Assembly (NCBI GenBank): GCA_039545355.1
Contig: BCJJ01000003.1
Coordinates: forward strand, 806,001-870,000
Length of the DNA: 64,000 bases
Source of the DNA: Trichosporon coremiiforme
Taxonomy: Eukaryota; Basidiomycota; Tremellomycetes; Trichosporonales; Trichosporonaceae
Reading direction: 5' to 3'
Positions within the stretch are counted from its first letter, which is position 1; each line of letters opens with the position of its first letter. Positions 46,229-58,728 of the stretch are shown here, piece by piece. The notes beneath the pieces were generated by a model. It made no database searches and was not told where the DNA came from. It worked only from the letters and a program-made list of their open reading frames with translations. A program made the position numbers and the translations under genes.

Positions 46229-47663
46229 TTACTCGTCCTTCCTGGAAGCAAACATCTCATCGAGTTCTGACGTCAGCTTAAGAGTTCCCGAATCACAAAG
46301 CTGCACTCACCTCGGTCCAGGTCATCCTTATTCCGCTGCGGGGGGCGGTTACGGCTTCCGCGCATGCGGTCCAGGTCCGCATCGAGGTCCGCCACGCGGC
46401 TACGCCTGTCGCCTCGATCTCCGCGGTCTGCGCGCTCGCGATCGCGGTCGTAGGGCCGAATGCGGCGGGAGAGGTCCCGTCCCTCTCCCCGCGTGCCGAC
46501 GCGGTCGGCGAGGCTGCGCGGCTCGTCCCGATATCCTCGGCGCGGCGCGACCTCCTTGCCCGCACCCCGACCGTGCTTCGCGTACCACGCCGAGTCGCGC
46601 GCGCCCTTGCGCTTCGCGTTGTCGCCCTCGAGCGCGTACCGCACCGTGACACGCGCGTACGGGTCGACGCCCTCCGCGAACTGCGGGTGAGCTGGCGTGT
46701 CGTCGAACGCACCCGTGTCCGCCGTGAAGGCACCACGGCCTCGGCGACGAACAGGCTCTTCAGCCTCGAGCTTGTCCGCGGCCATCTTCGACTCGTCCTC
46801 GGCAGGCGCGGGCTCAGCCTGCCCTGTCTCTCTCCGGTACGCCTTCATCTCCTCGTCCAGCTGTCGGTCGAGCTCCCGCCGCCGCTCCGCTTCCCTGTCC
46901 TCACGGGATCCACGGTCGCGGTCCTCTCTCCGCGGCTCGGCGCGGGGGAGGAGGCTGATCGGGAACCCGTGAGCGGAGCGCTCGAGCAGCGGGTCGTCGC
47001 CCTCTGTCGGGTCGAAGCCAGCCTTGGACAGCAGCGAAAGTCCCAGCAGAGCAGCAGCTGGCGTCTGGAAGAGCAGGATCAGAGTCGTGTCGTTCAGCCA
47101 CTCGATGCCCATCGGCTTTGCGCCGAGCTCAGACGCCCAGGTGAAGATCTTGGCCGTCGACATGTGCTCGATCAGCGTCGACGAGACGAAGAGCGCGTTC
47201 GCCCGGATCGGGCTAGAGGCGGACTCGGACACCATCGCTGTTGTTAGCTTGAACAAGAAAACGGACAAAGCTCTTAAACAGCGGCTTTACTTCCATCAAT
47301 CTACCCACTCAGCCATTGTGTCGGATCCTGCTTGTCGAGCTCGCGCGCGAGCTTCCTCAGCACCGGGTCGCGGCTGAGACGCAGTTCGCCATCGTGGTGG
47401 ATGATGCCTGGCGATTCATCCATTAGGTACACCTTTCCCTTTCCCATGCGTCCAAGCAGGCTCTGAACATGCTCCGGCACGGGCTCGGACGGCTCTCTCG
47501 GCGACCGCCGGCGCTGGCGGGGGTTGTAGTCGTCGAGCGGCCGGTCAAGCATCGGGTGGTCGATGTCCATCGAGTTGGAAGCCTCGGCGGCCTGCGCGGC
47601 CTGGGCCTCCTGGGCAGCCGCCGCAGCCTCGTCGGTGTATGGGAGTCCGCCGAACTCGTCCAT
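46229..47663 (-). CDS. NCBP3-like nuclear cap-binding/mRNP protein
   Basis: Minus-strand exons 47663-47309, 47237-46311 and 46266-46229 give 439 residues. The N-terminus is acidic and includes a dibasic PRQRRRSPREP. A degenerate RRM spans about residues 120-190 (NALFVSSTLIEHMSTAKIFT, then GIEWLNDTTLILLF), matching NCBP3, whose RRM contacts the cap. The rest is Arg/Glu/Asp-rich with RDR and RGDRGDR motifs. The last exon encodes ELDEMFASRKDE. NCBP3 works in the nucleus with cap-binding and export factors in mRNA maturation and export. The assignment rests on the RRM segment and architecture. Intron 1 uses donor GTGGGT; both introns have perfect AGCTRAC branch sites. It is divergent from Sec9. 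Confidence 0.78.
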
Positions 47664-48096
47664 TTTGGGTTGTGATGTGGGTGGATGGGGTTGAAAACAA
47701 TCGACCGCGACCTGTTACTGTGGTGTAGTACGGCGAAGCAGCGATGAAAGTGAGACTGACGCCAACACGTGGGCGGCTGACGGGCATGTCGCGTGGGGGT
47801 CCAGACGGGTCAGGGTCACCTCAGCCCTCACACCGCCTCTTGAGCGGGTTCAAGGACCGTCGATCGATACATCTTTCCTCGACCACACAGCACGACGCTT
47901 TGTCTGCTCTTCCACATTCCCCTTGACTCTGCCTATCTTATAATAGAGCGCTTGCTATCTCTCTGTCCTTCACTTGTTTCTTCCGGTTCAACCTCATAGA
48001 CTCTTTTCTTGCCTCACCTTCCACTAGCTCCACAACGAAACCCTTCGCCGCCCTCTAACTCCCTGTCCCCGACCCTTCCACGACTTCACTTCAAAC
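47664..48096. other. divergent promoter between the NCBP3-like gene and Sec9
   Basis: 433 bp separate the two start codons. A TATAATA at 47939-47945 lies about 150 bases before the Sec9 ATG. The 3' half is pyrimidine-rich on the plus strand, consistent with a leader. Confidence 0.5.
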
Positions 48097-49419
48097 ATGG
48101 GTTTCTTCAAGCGCAAGGAGGCTCTCACCATCCCTCCCGTCGAGCCGTCCGGAGGCATCCCCGACCGCCGATCCTCGCCGCAGTCCATGCGCGGTGGCCG
48201 CCCCGACCCGTACACGTCCAACAGCTTCGGTGGGGGCCGTAACAATGGTCCGCAGCAGCAGCAGCAAGGCGGCTATCAGCCTCGCGAGCACAAGGACCCC
48301 TACGCCGCCGTCCAGGCCGACCGCCAGATGGGCTCGAACCCGAACAACCCCTACGCTCGCAAGGGTGTCCCGTCGCAGGCTGACCGCGACAACGACGCTG
48401 CCCGCAACGAGCTCTTTGGTGGCATGAAGCCGCAGGGCCAGGGACCTTCGCGTGAGGGCACCCCTGGCGCTGGAGGTGACCGTCCCCCGTCGTACGCGAC
48501 CGAGGACGACGCTGCGCGCGCCGAGCTTTTCGGCGGCATGGGCGGATCGCAGGGCGGCGGCGAGATCCCGGCCCCCCGACGCCGCGACTACGGCTACGCC
48601 GGTCGTGAGCTCGAGGAAGACTTTGACGAGGACGAGGAGATCGAGGGCATCAAGCAGAGCATGCGCGACACCAAGCAGGACTCGCTGCAGAGCACCCGGT
48701 GAGTTGTCTCAGCCCTACCGACGAGCGGTGGAGGTGAGAGGCAGGGTTCGTGCACGGCGCGGAAGCCAGTGGCGAATGGATTGTTTTGCCCTGGAATGCG
48801 ATCGCTGACAAACAGAAACGCTCTGCGTATGGCCCGTGAAGCCGAGGAGACGGCCCGTGGCACGATGGCCCGCCTCGGCGACCAGTCTGAGCGCCTCGCC
48901 AACTCGGAGCGCCACCTCGACATGGCCAAGGCCAACAACCAGCGCGCCGAGGACAAAGCGCAGGAGCTCAAGGTCCTGAACCGCAGCATCTTCCGTCCGG
49001 CGATCGTGTTCAACAAGGAGGGCAAGCGGCAAGCGAAGGAGCAGAAGATTCTCGAGCGTCACAACATGGAGCGGGAGGATCGCGCGCGTGCGATGCGCGA
49101 CGTGCAGGACTCGCGCCGCCGTCTGGGCGAGGCCGCGAACGAGCGCTCGCTCCAGGACCCGTCGCTACGTGCGGACCGCCGCCTGCAGCGCCAGCGGTAC
49201 CAGTTTGATGCGACGGCGTCGGACGATGAGCTCGAGGACGAGCTGGACGAGAATCTGAACGAGATGCTGGACATTTCAAAGCGCCTGAAGAACATTTCTA
49301 CCGCGATGGGCTCCGAGGTGGACACACAGAACAAGCGCATCGGCAAGATCACGGACAAGACGGACGACCTGAACATCAAGGTGTCGATGAACACGGACCG
49401 GCTCAAGCTGATCAAGTAG
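48097..49419 (+). CDS. SEC9: Sec9/SNAP-25-family plasma-membrane t-SNARE
   Basis: Exons 48097-48698 and 48816-49419 give 401 residues. The first half is disordered and Gly/Pro/Gln-rich. Two SNARE motifs follow, as in SNAP-25: a Qb helix at about residues 200-255 (central Gln in LGDQSERLANSE) and a Qc helix at about 340-401 (central Gln in VDTQNKRIGKITDKTDDLN). No membrane anchor or cysteine cluster for palmitoylation is present, as in yeast Sec9. It should pair with a syntaxin and a VAMP to fuse secretory vesicles with the plasma membrane. An internal duplication in the N-terminal part repeats DNDAARNELFGGM (about 98-110) and EDDAARAELFGGM (about 136-148). The 117-bp intron has branch site CGCTGAC. 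Confidence 0.95.
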
Positions 49420-49868
49420 AGTGCCCATTATATTCACGCGACTCGGCTCGGCTCGGTTTCGTTGTATGCATACTGTGATCTGTACGGAGGACGAGCGGCG
49501 ACGTGGGTGATGCGTGCCTTGGGCGGGGTCTTCCTGGTCTTGCTCTGGGAGCAGCGTGAAAAGCTGTGCGGGACGAAGTGGTGGGGCATTAAGGACGGAT
49601 AAGCGTTCGCGGGTGCCAAGTGTGCGTATGTGCGTGCGCTGCAAAGTTCCGTCGCGATCGTGCGAAGGTTGTGACTTGGATCTCCCGTCGCAGTCGAGCC
49701 CGAGCGCCATGTTTGCCACGTGTTTCAGCCAGTGGCCAAGACTCCCTGCCCGCAGACCGCCTCGTAACCAGCTCTGTCAGCACAAGACCGTTATTGACAC
49801 TGCACCCACCCTCTTCCAGCATCACCCACCCCGGCCCGGCCGACTCCAACCCGCTGCACGCCAGCATC
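49420..49868. other. short intergenic region before the arrestin gene
   Basis: It holds the Sec9 3' flank and the arrestin promoter. No distinct element is recognised. Confidence 0.5.
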
Positions 49869-52148
49869 ATGGCCGACCCCCACCCTTCCGCTGCGGGCCC
49901 GCCGCCTGACGCCGGCACCGACGCCGACGCTGGTGCAGCGCCGCCAGCCGCAGAGCAGGCCCCAGCACCTGCCTCGCCCGCGGGACCGCCAGGTCCGCCG
50001 CCGACGTACGCCGCGACGCAGCCGCAGATTCTCGTCGTGCCCTTACCCGATGCGTCGAGCTTTTTCTGGGGCCGCACGCTCCAGGGCGAGGTGTACGTGA
50101 AGGGCATAGGCGAGGCGCGTGTCCGCAGTGTGTCCAAGCTGTGAGTCGCCTCCGCCGGGAGCTGGGGCATTGTCCCGGCGACTGGCCTGAGCTACAACTT
50201 GTTCCCGAACACAGCTGACAGCAGGACGCTGACCGCGCGTCTGACGGACTCGCTGCCGGCGTATCCTGATGTGGAACTGCTCAACGCCGAGCCGCAAGTC
50301 CTCTATCCCCCCGAATCAGGCGGTACCGAGAACATCCCCTTTCCGCTGTCGCACCGCTTCGCCGTCCCGCTGCCCGCGACGCTGCCGTCCGGTTCGCCTC
50401 TCCCCGGAACATTAGACCTCGCCTCCGCTGGCGCAGTGCGCTGGGCGCTCGACGTCGAGCTGACGCTGGTCGGCGGCCAGGTCATCACGAGCACGACGGT
50501 GATCGAGGGCATCCCGCCCGACCTCCCCGCCGAGGCGGAGGGAAATGAGCCGCGGCATCCGGACGAAGCGTCGCTGGAGCGCGGGGGCGTGCGCACGCGC
50601 CTCGTTGTCGACGACGGGAGCCCGCGACTGGGCGATGCTCTGCGCCTCGGCGTCGAAGTCCGCCCGATGCAGAGAGCGCGTACGACCGTCGCTGGGCTGG
50701 CGTCTCAGCCCGACCCAGCCGAGAGTCTGCGCGGCCTGCGTCGAGTCCGAGTCGACCTCGTGCGCCGCGTCGAGATCACTCCCCCGCAAGGACGACCATA
50801 CGTCCGCACGACGTCCCTCCACTCGACAGGAAAGGGCCTCCGTTATCCGGGCAAGGACAAGCCACTGCGCGTCCTCTTCCACCTGCCGACGAGCTACGCG
50901 AGCGCTCTCCAGGGTGTCCGCGACGAAGTAACCGCCAGCACAGCGTACCACCGTATCTCGTTTGTGATCCGGGCTCAACTCGGGTTCGCACAGGGGCACC
51001 AGGGGCCACAGGCGTCGACCGCCCCTTCCAACGCCGTGGGTCCCTCGAGCGCAGCAGCGGCCGCAGCGCAGGGGGACTGGAGCGTCGAGCTGCCGCTCAC
51101 GATCCGGCCGGCGGCGTGGCACGAGCCCGCCACGGTCGTGATTGAGCGAGGTCTGCAGCCCGAGCTCGGTGCGGCGGACCCGAGCGGCTCGAGCGATGCG
51201 CTAGAGGCATACCGCCGTAAAGGGTTGGATGTCGTCGGTGAGGGGGGGACGATGCGTGCCGGCGAAGCAGACCTCCCGCCTCCATTCGAGGGGGACGCTG
51301 GCCCCAGCACCCTGCCGACGTTCACCGAGTCGGAGGCCGCGGCGCGGGCAGGATGTGCGCCTTGGGCTCCCGGCGTCGCCTCTGCACGGTTGGTACCCGT
51401 CGACTTTGCGCCTGACTCAGCCGTACCTCCCTCCGTCCTGGCCGCGGCATCTGAGCCTTCGGGATCAAGGACTGGCGACGAACTAGACAGCTGGGTAGAG
51501 TACGACGGGTACGAGACGTTCAGTGAAGCCCCTCCCCCGGCAGCGGCCAGTTTCGGCGTCGAGAGCGCCATGGACCCGCCACGAGATGGGGACGATCTCC
51601 GTCCGACCACGGTCGTCGAGGACATGGCGGCGCGTCTGGGGCTCAGCACTGAAGTCCGCAGCCCTGCGCAATTGATGCAGCAGCTCGGCCTCGAGCAGCG
51701 CGTGATTGACATGCACGACGACCTTCCGCCGGGGATTGACGAACCGTCCTTGCCGGCGTTGCCCGGCTTCGGCTACGCCCGTCGCGGACAGCAGTACGAC
51801 CAACCTCCGTCCGACTACAGAGCCCCACCGCCAGAGGAATTCCAACAATCCTTCGATCCACCCTACGAAGCGCAGTCCTACGACCAGCGGCCCGCTTATG
51901 AGCCCGAGCCGTATGCCGCCGAGTACGACCCGCAATCCTACGAAGCGCGCACGCGACAACGGCCCCCCGACATGAGGCTCAGTCCAGCGCTGGCGCCGCT
52001 CAGTATAGATGAGGAACATCCGCCGAGTTTTGACGCGAGCGAGGCGGCCGAGGCTGTCGGCGTCCAGGCTAGGAGTACGGGCGGACCGAGTGATTTGCCG
52101 CCGGGATACTTTGGCGCGCCGAGTGGGGGGCCGCCGGCGTACTCGTGA
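49869..52148 (+). CDS. alpha-arrestin-like ubiquitin-ligase adaptor
   Basis: Exons 49869-50140 and 50225-52148 give 731 residues. After a Pro/Ala-rich start with a PPTY motif at 44-47 come the beta-sandwich segments of the arrestin fold: FWGRTLQGEVYVKGIGEARV (N-domain) and, after residue about 200, LHSTGKGLRYPG and YHRISFVIRAQL (C-domain). The C-terminal third is disordered, with repeated acidic/Tyr/Pro stretches, and ends PPAYS (PPAY at 727-730). PPxY motifs recruit Rsp5-type HECT ligases, so it should direct ubiquitination and endocytosis of plasma-membrane carriers. The 84-bp intron ends after AGCTGACAGCAG. A long minus-strand frame over 51483-52232 is its antisense shadow. Confidence 0.87.
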
Positions 52149-52706
52149 ACGAGGGCGAGCGCAGCGAGCCCGAGCTTGCATCGGAGGAGGAAGAAGCAGA
52201 GAAGAGGAGAGCAAGAGGCAGTGAGGAGACAAAGTGAAGACACTATCTATACCCTTGAACCAACCGCAGAAGTCATTAGTAGCCAGTATAGCCAGTAGTC
52301 AGTCAGCAGTTGATAACGATCCACCATGTATATTTGTGCCATTTCAGCAAAGTTCGCAACCCACTTTCCTCCTCTCACTTCCAGCCAGTCCCCAATTGTT
52401 GTTCAGTCAGTGTCACGAGTCCAAGGCGTGCAGCGCACCAGTGTTTGTAGAAATACAGATAAAAGATATAATTCATCAGCCCGTCGTTCTCGGGGCATGA
52501 CACGATGCTATAGTTGTTGTGTGCTGTGGTGTGATGAAAAAAATGCAATGGAGGTCGTTGAAATGCTGTTGGTGTCTGTTTGTCTTGTGTGAAATATGAC
52601 GAGGGTATCGGATGCTTGTGTATTGGGTTTGGGTGTGGATGTGGAAAATGCTGATGAGGAGAAAGCGTCTAGGGGTTATCCTGGAGTGACAAGATTGAAA
52701 AGGAGG
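52149..52706. other. intergenic region between convergent gene ends
   Basis: A/T-richer than its surroundings. It holds the 3' flanks of the arrestin (+) and kinase (-) genes; no gene is seen. Confidence 0.5.
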
Positions 52707-55700
52707 TTAGGGGGCGTGCGTCTGCTCGCCGCTGTGGTCGGCGACCTCAGCGATCGTGCTGAAAGGAGGCAGAGCCTTGGTCGGCGACACGGGCGCGTGG
52801 TAGTGCGCGTGGTGGGTGGAGCGGTTGTGCTGCGGGGCGTACGTGTAGAGGTCGGAGACGGGGCGAGGTCCAGTCTGGTACGGGAGGTGCTGGCTCTTGA
52901 TGAGGCACGACTCCGACGCGACGTTGGCGCCGTTGGCCCACTGGCTCGCGAGCGAGGACTCGCTCCCCGTCCAGTGACTAAGCAGACTGGGCGTCGAGCG
53001 CGAGTTGTTGCCGCGGTACGAGTACGCCTGCGGGCCCGAGGGACGGCCGTGGCTGCCGTGCCCTGCCTCAGGCCAGATGTCGCGCAGGCGCCGGCTGTCG
53101 CTGTGCGAGCCGTTCAAGACCGCGCGGCCCTTGTACCTGCCGAGAGAGGAGTGGTCGTCGTCCTCGGTCGTCTTGCGCGCCTTGGAGCGACTGCTCGCGT
53201 CGTCGTCCGACTCGGGGCCAGAGCCGTTGACAGCGAGAGACGAGCTAGAGTTGATGAGCTCGTAAGAGCCCATGTCGTAACTGTGCAGGTTGTGGCGCGA
53301 CGAGCCGTGCTCATAGTTGAAGTGCACGTCAGTCGGCTTGGAGCCAATCTCAGCGATGAGCTGGTTGCGCTTGGCGAGCACGGCACGGGCGCGCTCCTTC
53401 TGCGCGCGGTCGGCTGCCTCGCGCTTGGCCAGGGCGAGCTCGCGCTCCTGCTCCTTCTTCGTGAGCGGCTTTTCCGCAGGGGGAGGAGCGCCCTCGCGGT
53501 CCTGCGCGCGGCTGCCAGACTGCGTCCGCTTCAGGCCAGGGTGCGGCAGCGCCTCCTTGATGCTCGACAGGTTCTTGCGTGACACCGAGCCAAAGTTCCA
53601 CTTGCCATTCTTCTTCGACTGCATTTGCGACATGGGCGCAATTGGGAGAGACACATTCGTGTCGTCCGGGCTGGCGGGGTGCAGCGGCGACGGCGTCGTC
53701 GACTCGGACTGGGGGCTCGGCATGTCCTGAGGGTACGAGCCGCGGGGCGAGACGCCATGCTCAAAGGCAACGAGGCTGGGAGTCGAGAGCGTGCCCGAGT
53801 CTGTAGCCGGCTGGCGGTGGTACGCCGCCTGCTGGTTGACGTACGCGAGGACATGGGGAGGGGCGCGGTCAGACTGCTGCTGGTACTGCTGGCTCGGGTG
53901 CGCGACGCGGTCGAGGTTGGCGGTCGACAGGAGGCTGACGTACGACAGGTTCGAAGGCGAGCCACCGGGCGTGTCGACGGTCATGGATTGGGCCATCGAC
54001 GAGCGCCTGTCGTCGGAACCGCGGCGGCGGTAGGGGCTGAGCTCGTCGCGGGGCATCTCGAGCGCACGCAACTGGTGGACGATGGCCGAGGCGGCGGAGC
54101 CCTCGCGCTGCAGAGGGACGGCGGCGGGGAACAGGTGCGACTGCTGCTGCGGTTGCTGCATCTGGGCGGCTTGCTCAGGCGTCCTGATCTCGACAGGCGA
54201 GACCTGCGGCGGCGGGACCGGCATGTGCTGAGGTGCCTGGACGCGGAGATGCTGCGGGGCAGGGGCGCGGGGAGCGTCAGCAGCCTGAAGAAGCTGCTGA
54301 GGCGGCTGAGACTGGGCCTGCGCCGCCTGCTGAGGAGGTTGCTGCTGCCGCTGAGGCGCAGCGGCGGGCGCGGGTTGGCGAGATTGGCGCTGGCCGCGGG
54401 GCGGCTGACCGACATGGAAGGGAATCTCTGGAATGAGCGGCGTTTGGCGGATGTGAGGCAGCGTCTCGTGGAAGTAGGGGTGGTTCGTGCACTGAGCCGC
54501 GGTGATGCGACGCTTGGGGTCGTAGCGCAGCAGATCAGCAATGCAGTCGATGAGCGACATGGGCGTCGTCTTGGGGAACAGCGAGTTGAAGTGCTTGGGG
54601 GCCTTCTTCGGGAACTGGAAGCCCATCTTCTTGGACATCTTGACGCCAGTGTTCCATGCGCCGCCACCGATCGGGCGTCCGCGCTCGTCGACGCCGAATT
54701 CGTCGCTCGGTTCGCCCAGGCTGTCAGCGATGCGGTACACCTGGTCGTGCTCGCTGACGCCAGGGAACAGTGGCTTGAGATTGATGACCTCTGTAAGGAT
54801 TGTGCCGAGCGCCCACATGTCAACCGGCGCGCCATATTGGGGCGAACGCAGAAGAACCTCGGGAGCGCGGTACCATCGCGTCGACACGTACTCGGTGTAG
54901 GGCGGGGTCGAGTCAATCGCCCTAGCGAGACCAAAGTCGGCCAATTTGATGATAACCTGGACGTCACTCTCTAGCTTGTCCGGCGTGGGATTAGCAGCGA
55001 CCGAGTCGTCGTGGTAGCCGAGCTTGCGGCGTTCGTTGATCTCCCTTAGTGCAGGGGTCGTGAGATAGTCGCACAGCCCGGTCGTCGTGACAAGCAAGTT
55101 TTCAGGCTTAAGATCTCGGTGGAAGTAGCCGTTACGGTGAATGTGGTGCAGGCCGCCGACGAGCTGGTGGAAGCAGCTCGCGATGAGTCCGGCGACGAAA
55201 GGTTTACCCTTACGTGACTTTGTCAACTGATAAAGGTTTCCCTCCATGCACTCAAACACAAAAAAGAGCCCGCCATTTGTCGGCGAGATGAATGCGTCGT
55301 AAAGCGGGATGATGGCAGGGTGCGGTGAGAGCTTGCGCAGAGACTGTGGTAACGCGTCAGCATGCATTCGTTTCGGTCATTGACGACACTGCTGTGTGCG
55401 TGTTGTGTGTGCTGATGATGCGTGTGAAGCGTGTGATGCGTGTACAGCCTGTGTTTGTTGCTACTCACGACAAGCTCGCCCAGAGTCTTCGCCTGAGCCC
55501 ATCCGCCCTCCCAAACGCGCTTCATGCGCTTGACGGCGACGAGCCGCTTGCCCGTCCACTCCGATCGAGCGCCGGCGCCGCACTGCATAGCACTCAGCAT
55601 GACCTCTTGCCGGACAGGGGAGTGCCAGTCGCAGAGCCAGACGGTGCCGAAGGACCCGTCACCGAGCATCTTAATTTCAGTGTACTTGCGATCGGAACCT

Positions 55701-56525
55701 TTGACGTCAGCACAATGACTACAACGCCTTCCTGCTCGGGGGATGGGGGGGATGAAATGCTAAATGTTTCAAACACTCACATGGGTCCTCGACGCCCACT
55801 CGGCCGTCGTCGTATGGTGGCCGTGACCGCTGCTGCTGCATGGCCATGGCGGCGCCGCTGCCAGAGCTCCGGCGGGAAGGAGGTTCCAACGGCGACGGGA
55901 GATGCGAGTTTGAAGAGCGGTGTGCGGGCGGTGCGGGTTGCAGGGGTGCCGGTCGCGAGTATTCATAGTGGTGGGGTGGGGGTGCACCACCCTGCCAGGG
56001 CTGTTGCTGCTGCTGCAGGAACTTGTGCTGTCCGGGTGCTGGCGGTCCTCCACGTCCGGCTGGTCCGGAAGCTTGCAACGGCGGCGTCGGAAGATATGCA
56101 GTCGACGATGGCGAAGGACCTTGCGAGTTCTGCGAAAGCGAAAGGGACAGCGCCTGAGACCCTGTCGGAACGGGTGGTCGTGTGTGCCGGTAGAGTGGAG
56201 GCTGCTGGGAGTAAGATTCCGAAGACCGTTGGGAACTGGAAGCCGGGTGCAGATAAATGTTGGAAGCGTTCGAGTGGTTCGACTGCTGACACGGGTACTT
56301 TGAGGAAGACGACGAGGGACCGGGGCCGGCAAGAGCGACGCTCGAAGTCGAGGCAGCAGCGTTACTCGAGTAAACTTGGTGGGGGTGCTGGTGAGGCGGG
56401 GGCTGCTGAAAGTGCTGCTGGTGTTCATGCGGCGGCGGGGGGTAGTGATGGGATGGGCCCATGACCGCTGCCGATGACGGGTGATGCAACGGCGTCATGC
56501 TGGCAGCGGAAGCGTGCTGCAACAT
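52707..56525 (-). CDS. CRK1: Crk1/Ime2-family protein kinase with long N-terminal extension
   Basis: Minus-strand exons 56525-55781, 55698-55469 and 55343-52707 give 1203 residues. Exon 1 encodes about 249 low-complexity His/Gln/Pro/Ser-rich residues. The kinase domain runs from about 254 to 600: glycine loop LGDGSFGTV at 260-268, ATP-binding Lys305 in LVAVK, HRDLKPEN with catalytic Asp402, DFG at 461-463, activation-loop TEY at 475-477 and APE at 485-487. An insert of about 45 residues lies between HRDLKPENLL and DFG. The roughly 600-residue tail is Gln/Pro/Ser-rich and disordered. These features match the RCK group (Ime2; Ustilago and Cryptococcus Crk1), which controls meiosis, mating and morphogenesis and is activated on the TxY site. 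The symbol follows that homology. Introns are 82 and 125 bp. Confidence 0.9.
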
Positions 56526-57925
56526 GCGGGAGGAGGGAGAGTGCCGGTCGGCGGGGGGTGTGCAACGGGGCGACTCTTTGAGGCCGGCTCGCGTTGCTGT
56601 GACTGGGTTGTCGCTAGGCGGTTGGAAAGGCGAGTCGTAGTTATCGTGTTATGGTGGATAGAGTCGAGCCGGGTGTGGGTGGGTGGAAAGGGGGAAAGGT
56701 GGAAGGTGGAAGGTGTGGAAGGAGCGTTGGGTGTGTGTCTGTTGTTGAAACGAGCGATGGCAAAGAAGATGTGATGATGATGGTTGGGTTGTTGAGCCAG
56801 CAAAGATTACAATGCCAAGGAGTGAGGGAGGGAGGGAGAAGTGCGCGCACAGAGACCGTGGGCCTGTCGGTGACTGGGACTGGGAATGGGACTGGGAGTG
56901 TCAAGTCGTCGGTCGGTGTGGTCGTCGGTACGGTCGGTTGTATGGTTGAGCAGGGGTGGGTTCTTGTGCAGCAGTGCAGCAAGTGCAGTGTTGGTTGAGT
57001 AAGATGCGGCCGAGGGAGAGCACAGGAGGTGCAGGAGTGCACTGGAGGAGAGAGGTGGAGATGGAGGGCAGTGGCCGCAGGCTTGGAGGGCAACTAAGGT
57101 ACTAGGTTTTTGTTGAATCAAGGCCAGGGTCGGGAGGGTAGCCAAGGGGAGCAGGGCTGCAGGGTTGTGTCAGGATCGAGAACAGGAAACAGGTTAAGGA
57201 TCAAGGATCGAGGATCAAGGGAGACAGAACAGTCAAGTCAACGCCAGTTCCTAAATCTGAGCCTCTGAGGCACCATCACCCAGGTACTAGGAACGACTTC
57301 TACTCTACGCCAAATCCCATACAGCATCACCACTCCTATACCAGAGCAGACACGGCACAAACTTACACCCAAATCGCAGAGAAGTGGGTCGCCACTTGTG
57401 CCGTACTGCGCGCGCTCTCGGGCTGTCGGGCGGCGGGTCCTTCACAGGGAAACCGGACAAGTCTGGGTTCTGCGATCAAGCCGGTGACTGTAGTTTCTGC
57501 GTCCCCGTTCGTGGTTGGTCCGCGTTCCGTTTCGCTGAGACCGGCAAGTGGCAACAAAATGCAAGGAGAAAATGCAGCCGATGCACGCGAGGAGCGCGTA
57601 ATGTGCGCTGAGGACTGGATGATGTGTATTGAGTTTTACCAGAGTGGGCTTGGGGGTAGTCGCCTAGGGTGGGTGATTCGAGACTGGGAGAGGGGAGGAA
57701 GATGATAAGAGGAGGGAAGCGAGATCTGATTAGATGGCTATCACGATGAGTCAGTTTGAGTGTGGTGAGGTCGCGATGGAGTGTTGGTGCTAGTTAGCGT
57801 GCAGGTACGGTGGTGCGGATTGCATTAGGAGAGCAGACGCCGCAAATGTGATGGATTAGTGAGTGCATGGTATGGGCGTGGTATGGGCGTAGTGGTGCCA
57901 GGCGGCGACTATGGTATGCAGGGAT

Positions 57926-57961
57926 GCATGGCTTGCATGGCTTGCATGGCTTGAATGGCTT
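57926..57961. repeat. 9-bp tandem repeat GCATGGCTT, four copies
   Basis: Three exact copies and one single-base variant (GAATGGCTT), intergenic. Confidence 0.85.
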
Positions 57962-58620
57962 GGCTGGTGTGTGGACTCGTTTGGCTCTGGTTTCGTGATC
58001 GATCGGCAAAGCCGTAGTGGAGGTGAGACTATGGGACTTTTCGATGAGTGCTCAGCACAGCTCTGCGGTCGGGGAAATAAGCTTCAGTGAAGCAAGTAGA
58101 CGGCGCTTGTTCTGGACCGATTAGTGCTCATGGCCGAATAACTTATTGTTCACGAATGCTGAAATCCTATTCCTATTCCTCTTCCCCCTTCCTTCCTCCC
58201 TTGGCCTTTGGCCTTGGTCCCGCTCCTGACAGCCCGTACTGCCCTCGTCCAGGCACAAATCAAGTCACCTCACCCGGCCCAGCCCAGCGAGCCACCACTG
58301 CTCGGAATGCATTCACCATTCACCAAAGACAGCCATGTGCCAGATGCCGGCCGCTGCCGGGCCCAACCAGCGCCGGAGTCTACAAGTCTAGAAGTCTTAG
58401 AAGTCTAGAATGCACAGGTCAGTCTGGCAATCGCTGTCATCACCGCCATGACACCCTTCTTTGACGCAATGCACAAGACCTCCTTTCTTCTGCCATGCCC
58501 AGACATTCCTCAAGTCGCAGTGTCAGCAGCGTCACGTCGGTACGTCGATCTGCTCGTGTTCGCTCTGTGGCATGCAAATGCCGTCCTCCTCACCGCCCCC
58601 TCCACTGCCGAGCCAATCTG

Positions 58621-58728
58621 CCCGTCTTCTCCGTCTTCTCCGTCTTCTCCGTCTTCTCCGTCTTCTCCGTCTTCTCCGTCTTCTCCGTCTTCTCCATCTT
58701 CTCCGTCTTCTCCGTCTTCTCCGTCCTT
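58621..58728. repeat. 9-bp minisatellite CCGTCTTCT, about 12 copies
   Basis: Head-to-tail copies of CCGTCTTCT with one G-to-A variant near copy nine. It is open in several frames on both strands, which explains Ser-Pro-Ser and Glu-Asp-Gly repeat frames that I do not regard as genes. Confidence 0.95.

Noticed and set aside
51483..52232. 249-codon minus-strand frame
   Set aside because: Antisense to the arrestin C-terminal region, whose strand carries PPxY motifs and a splice site.
52596..53582. 328-codon plus-strand frame
   Set aside because: Antisense to the kinase C-terminal tail, Arg/Val/Leu-rich with no domain.
53625..54974. 449-codon plus-strand frame
   Set aside because: Antisense to the conserved kinase domain and tail of the Crk1/Ime2-type gene.
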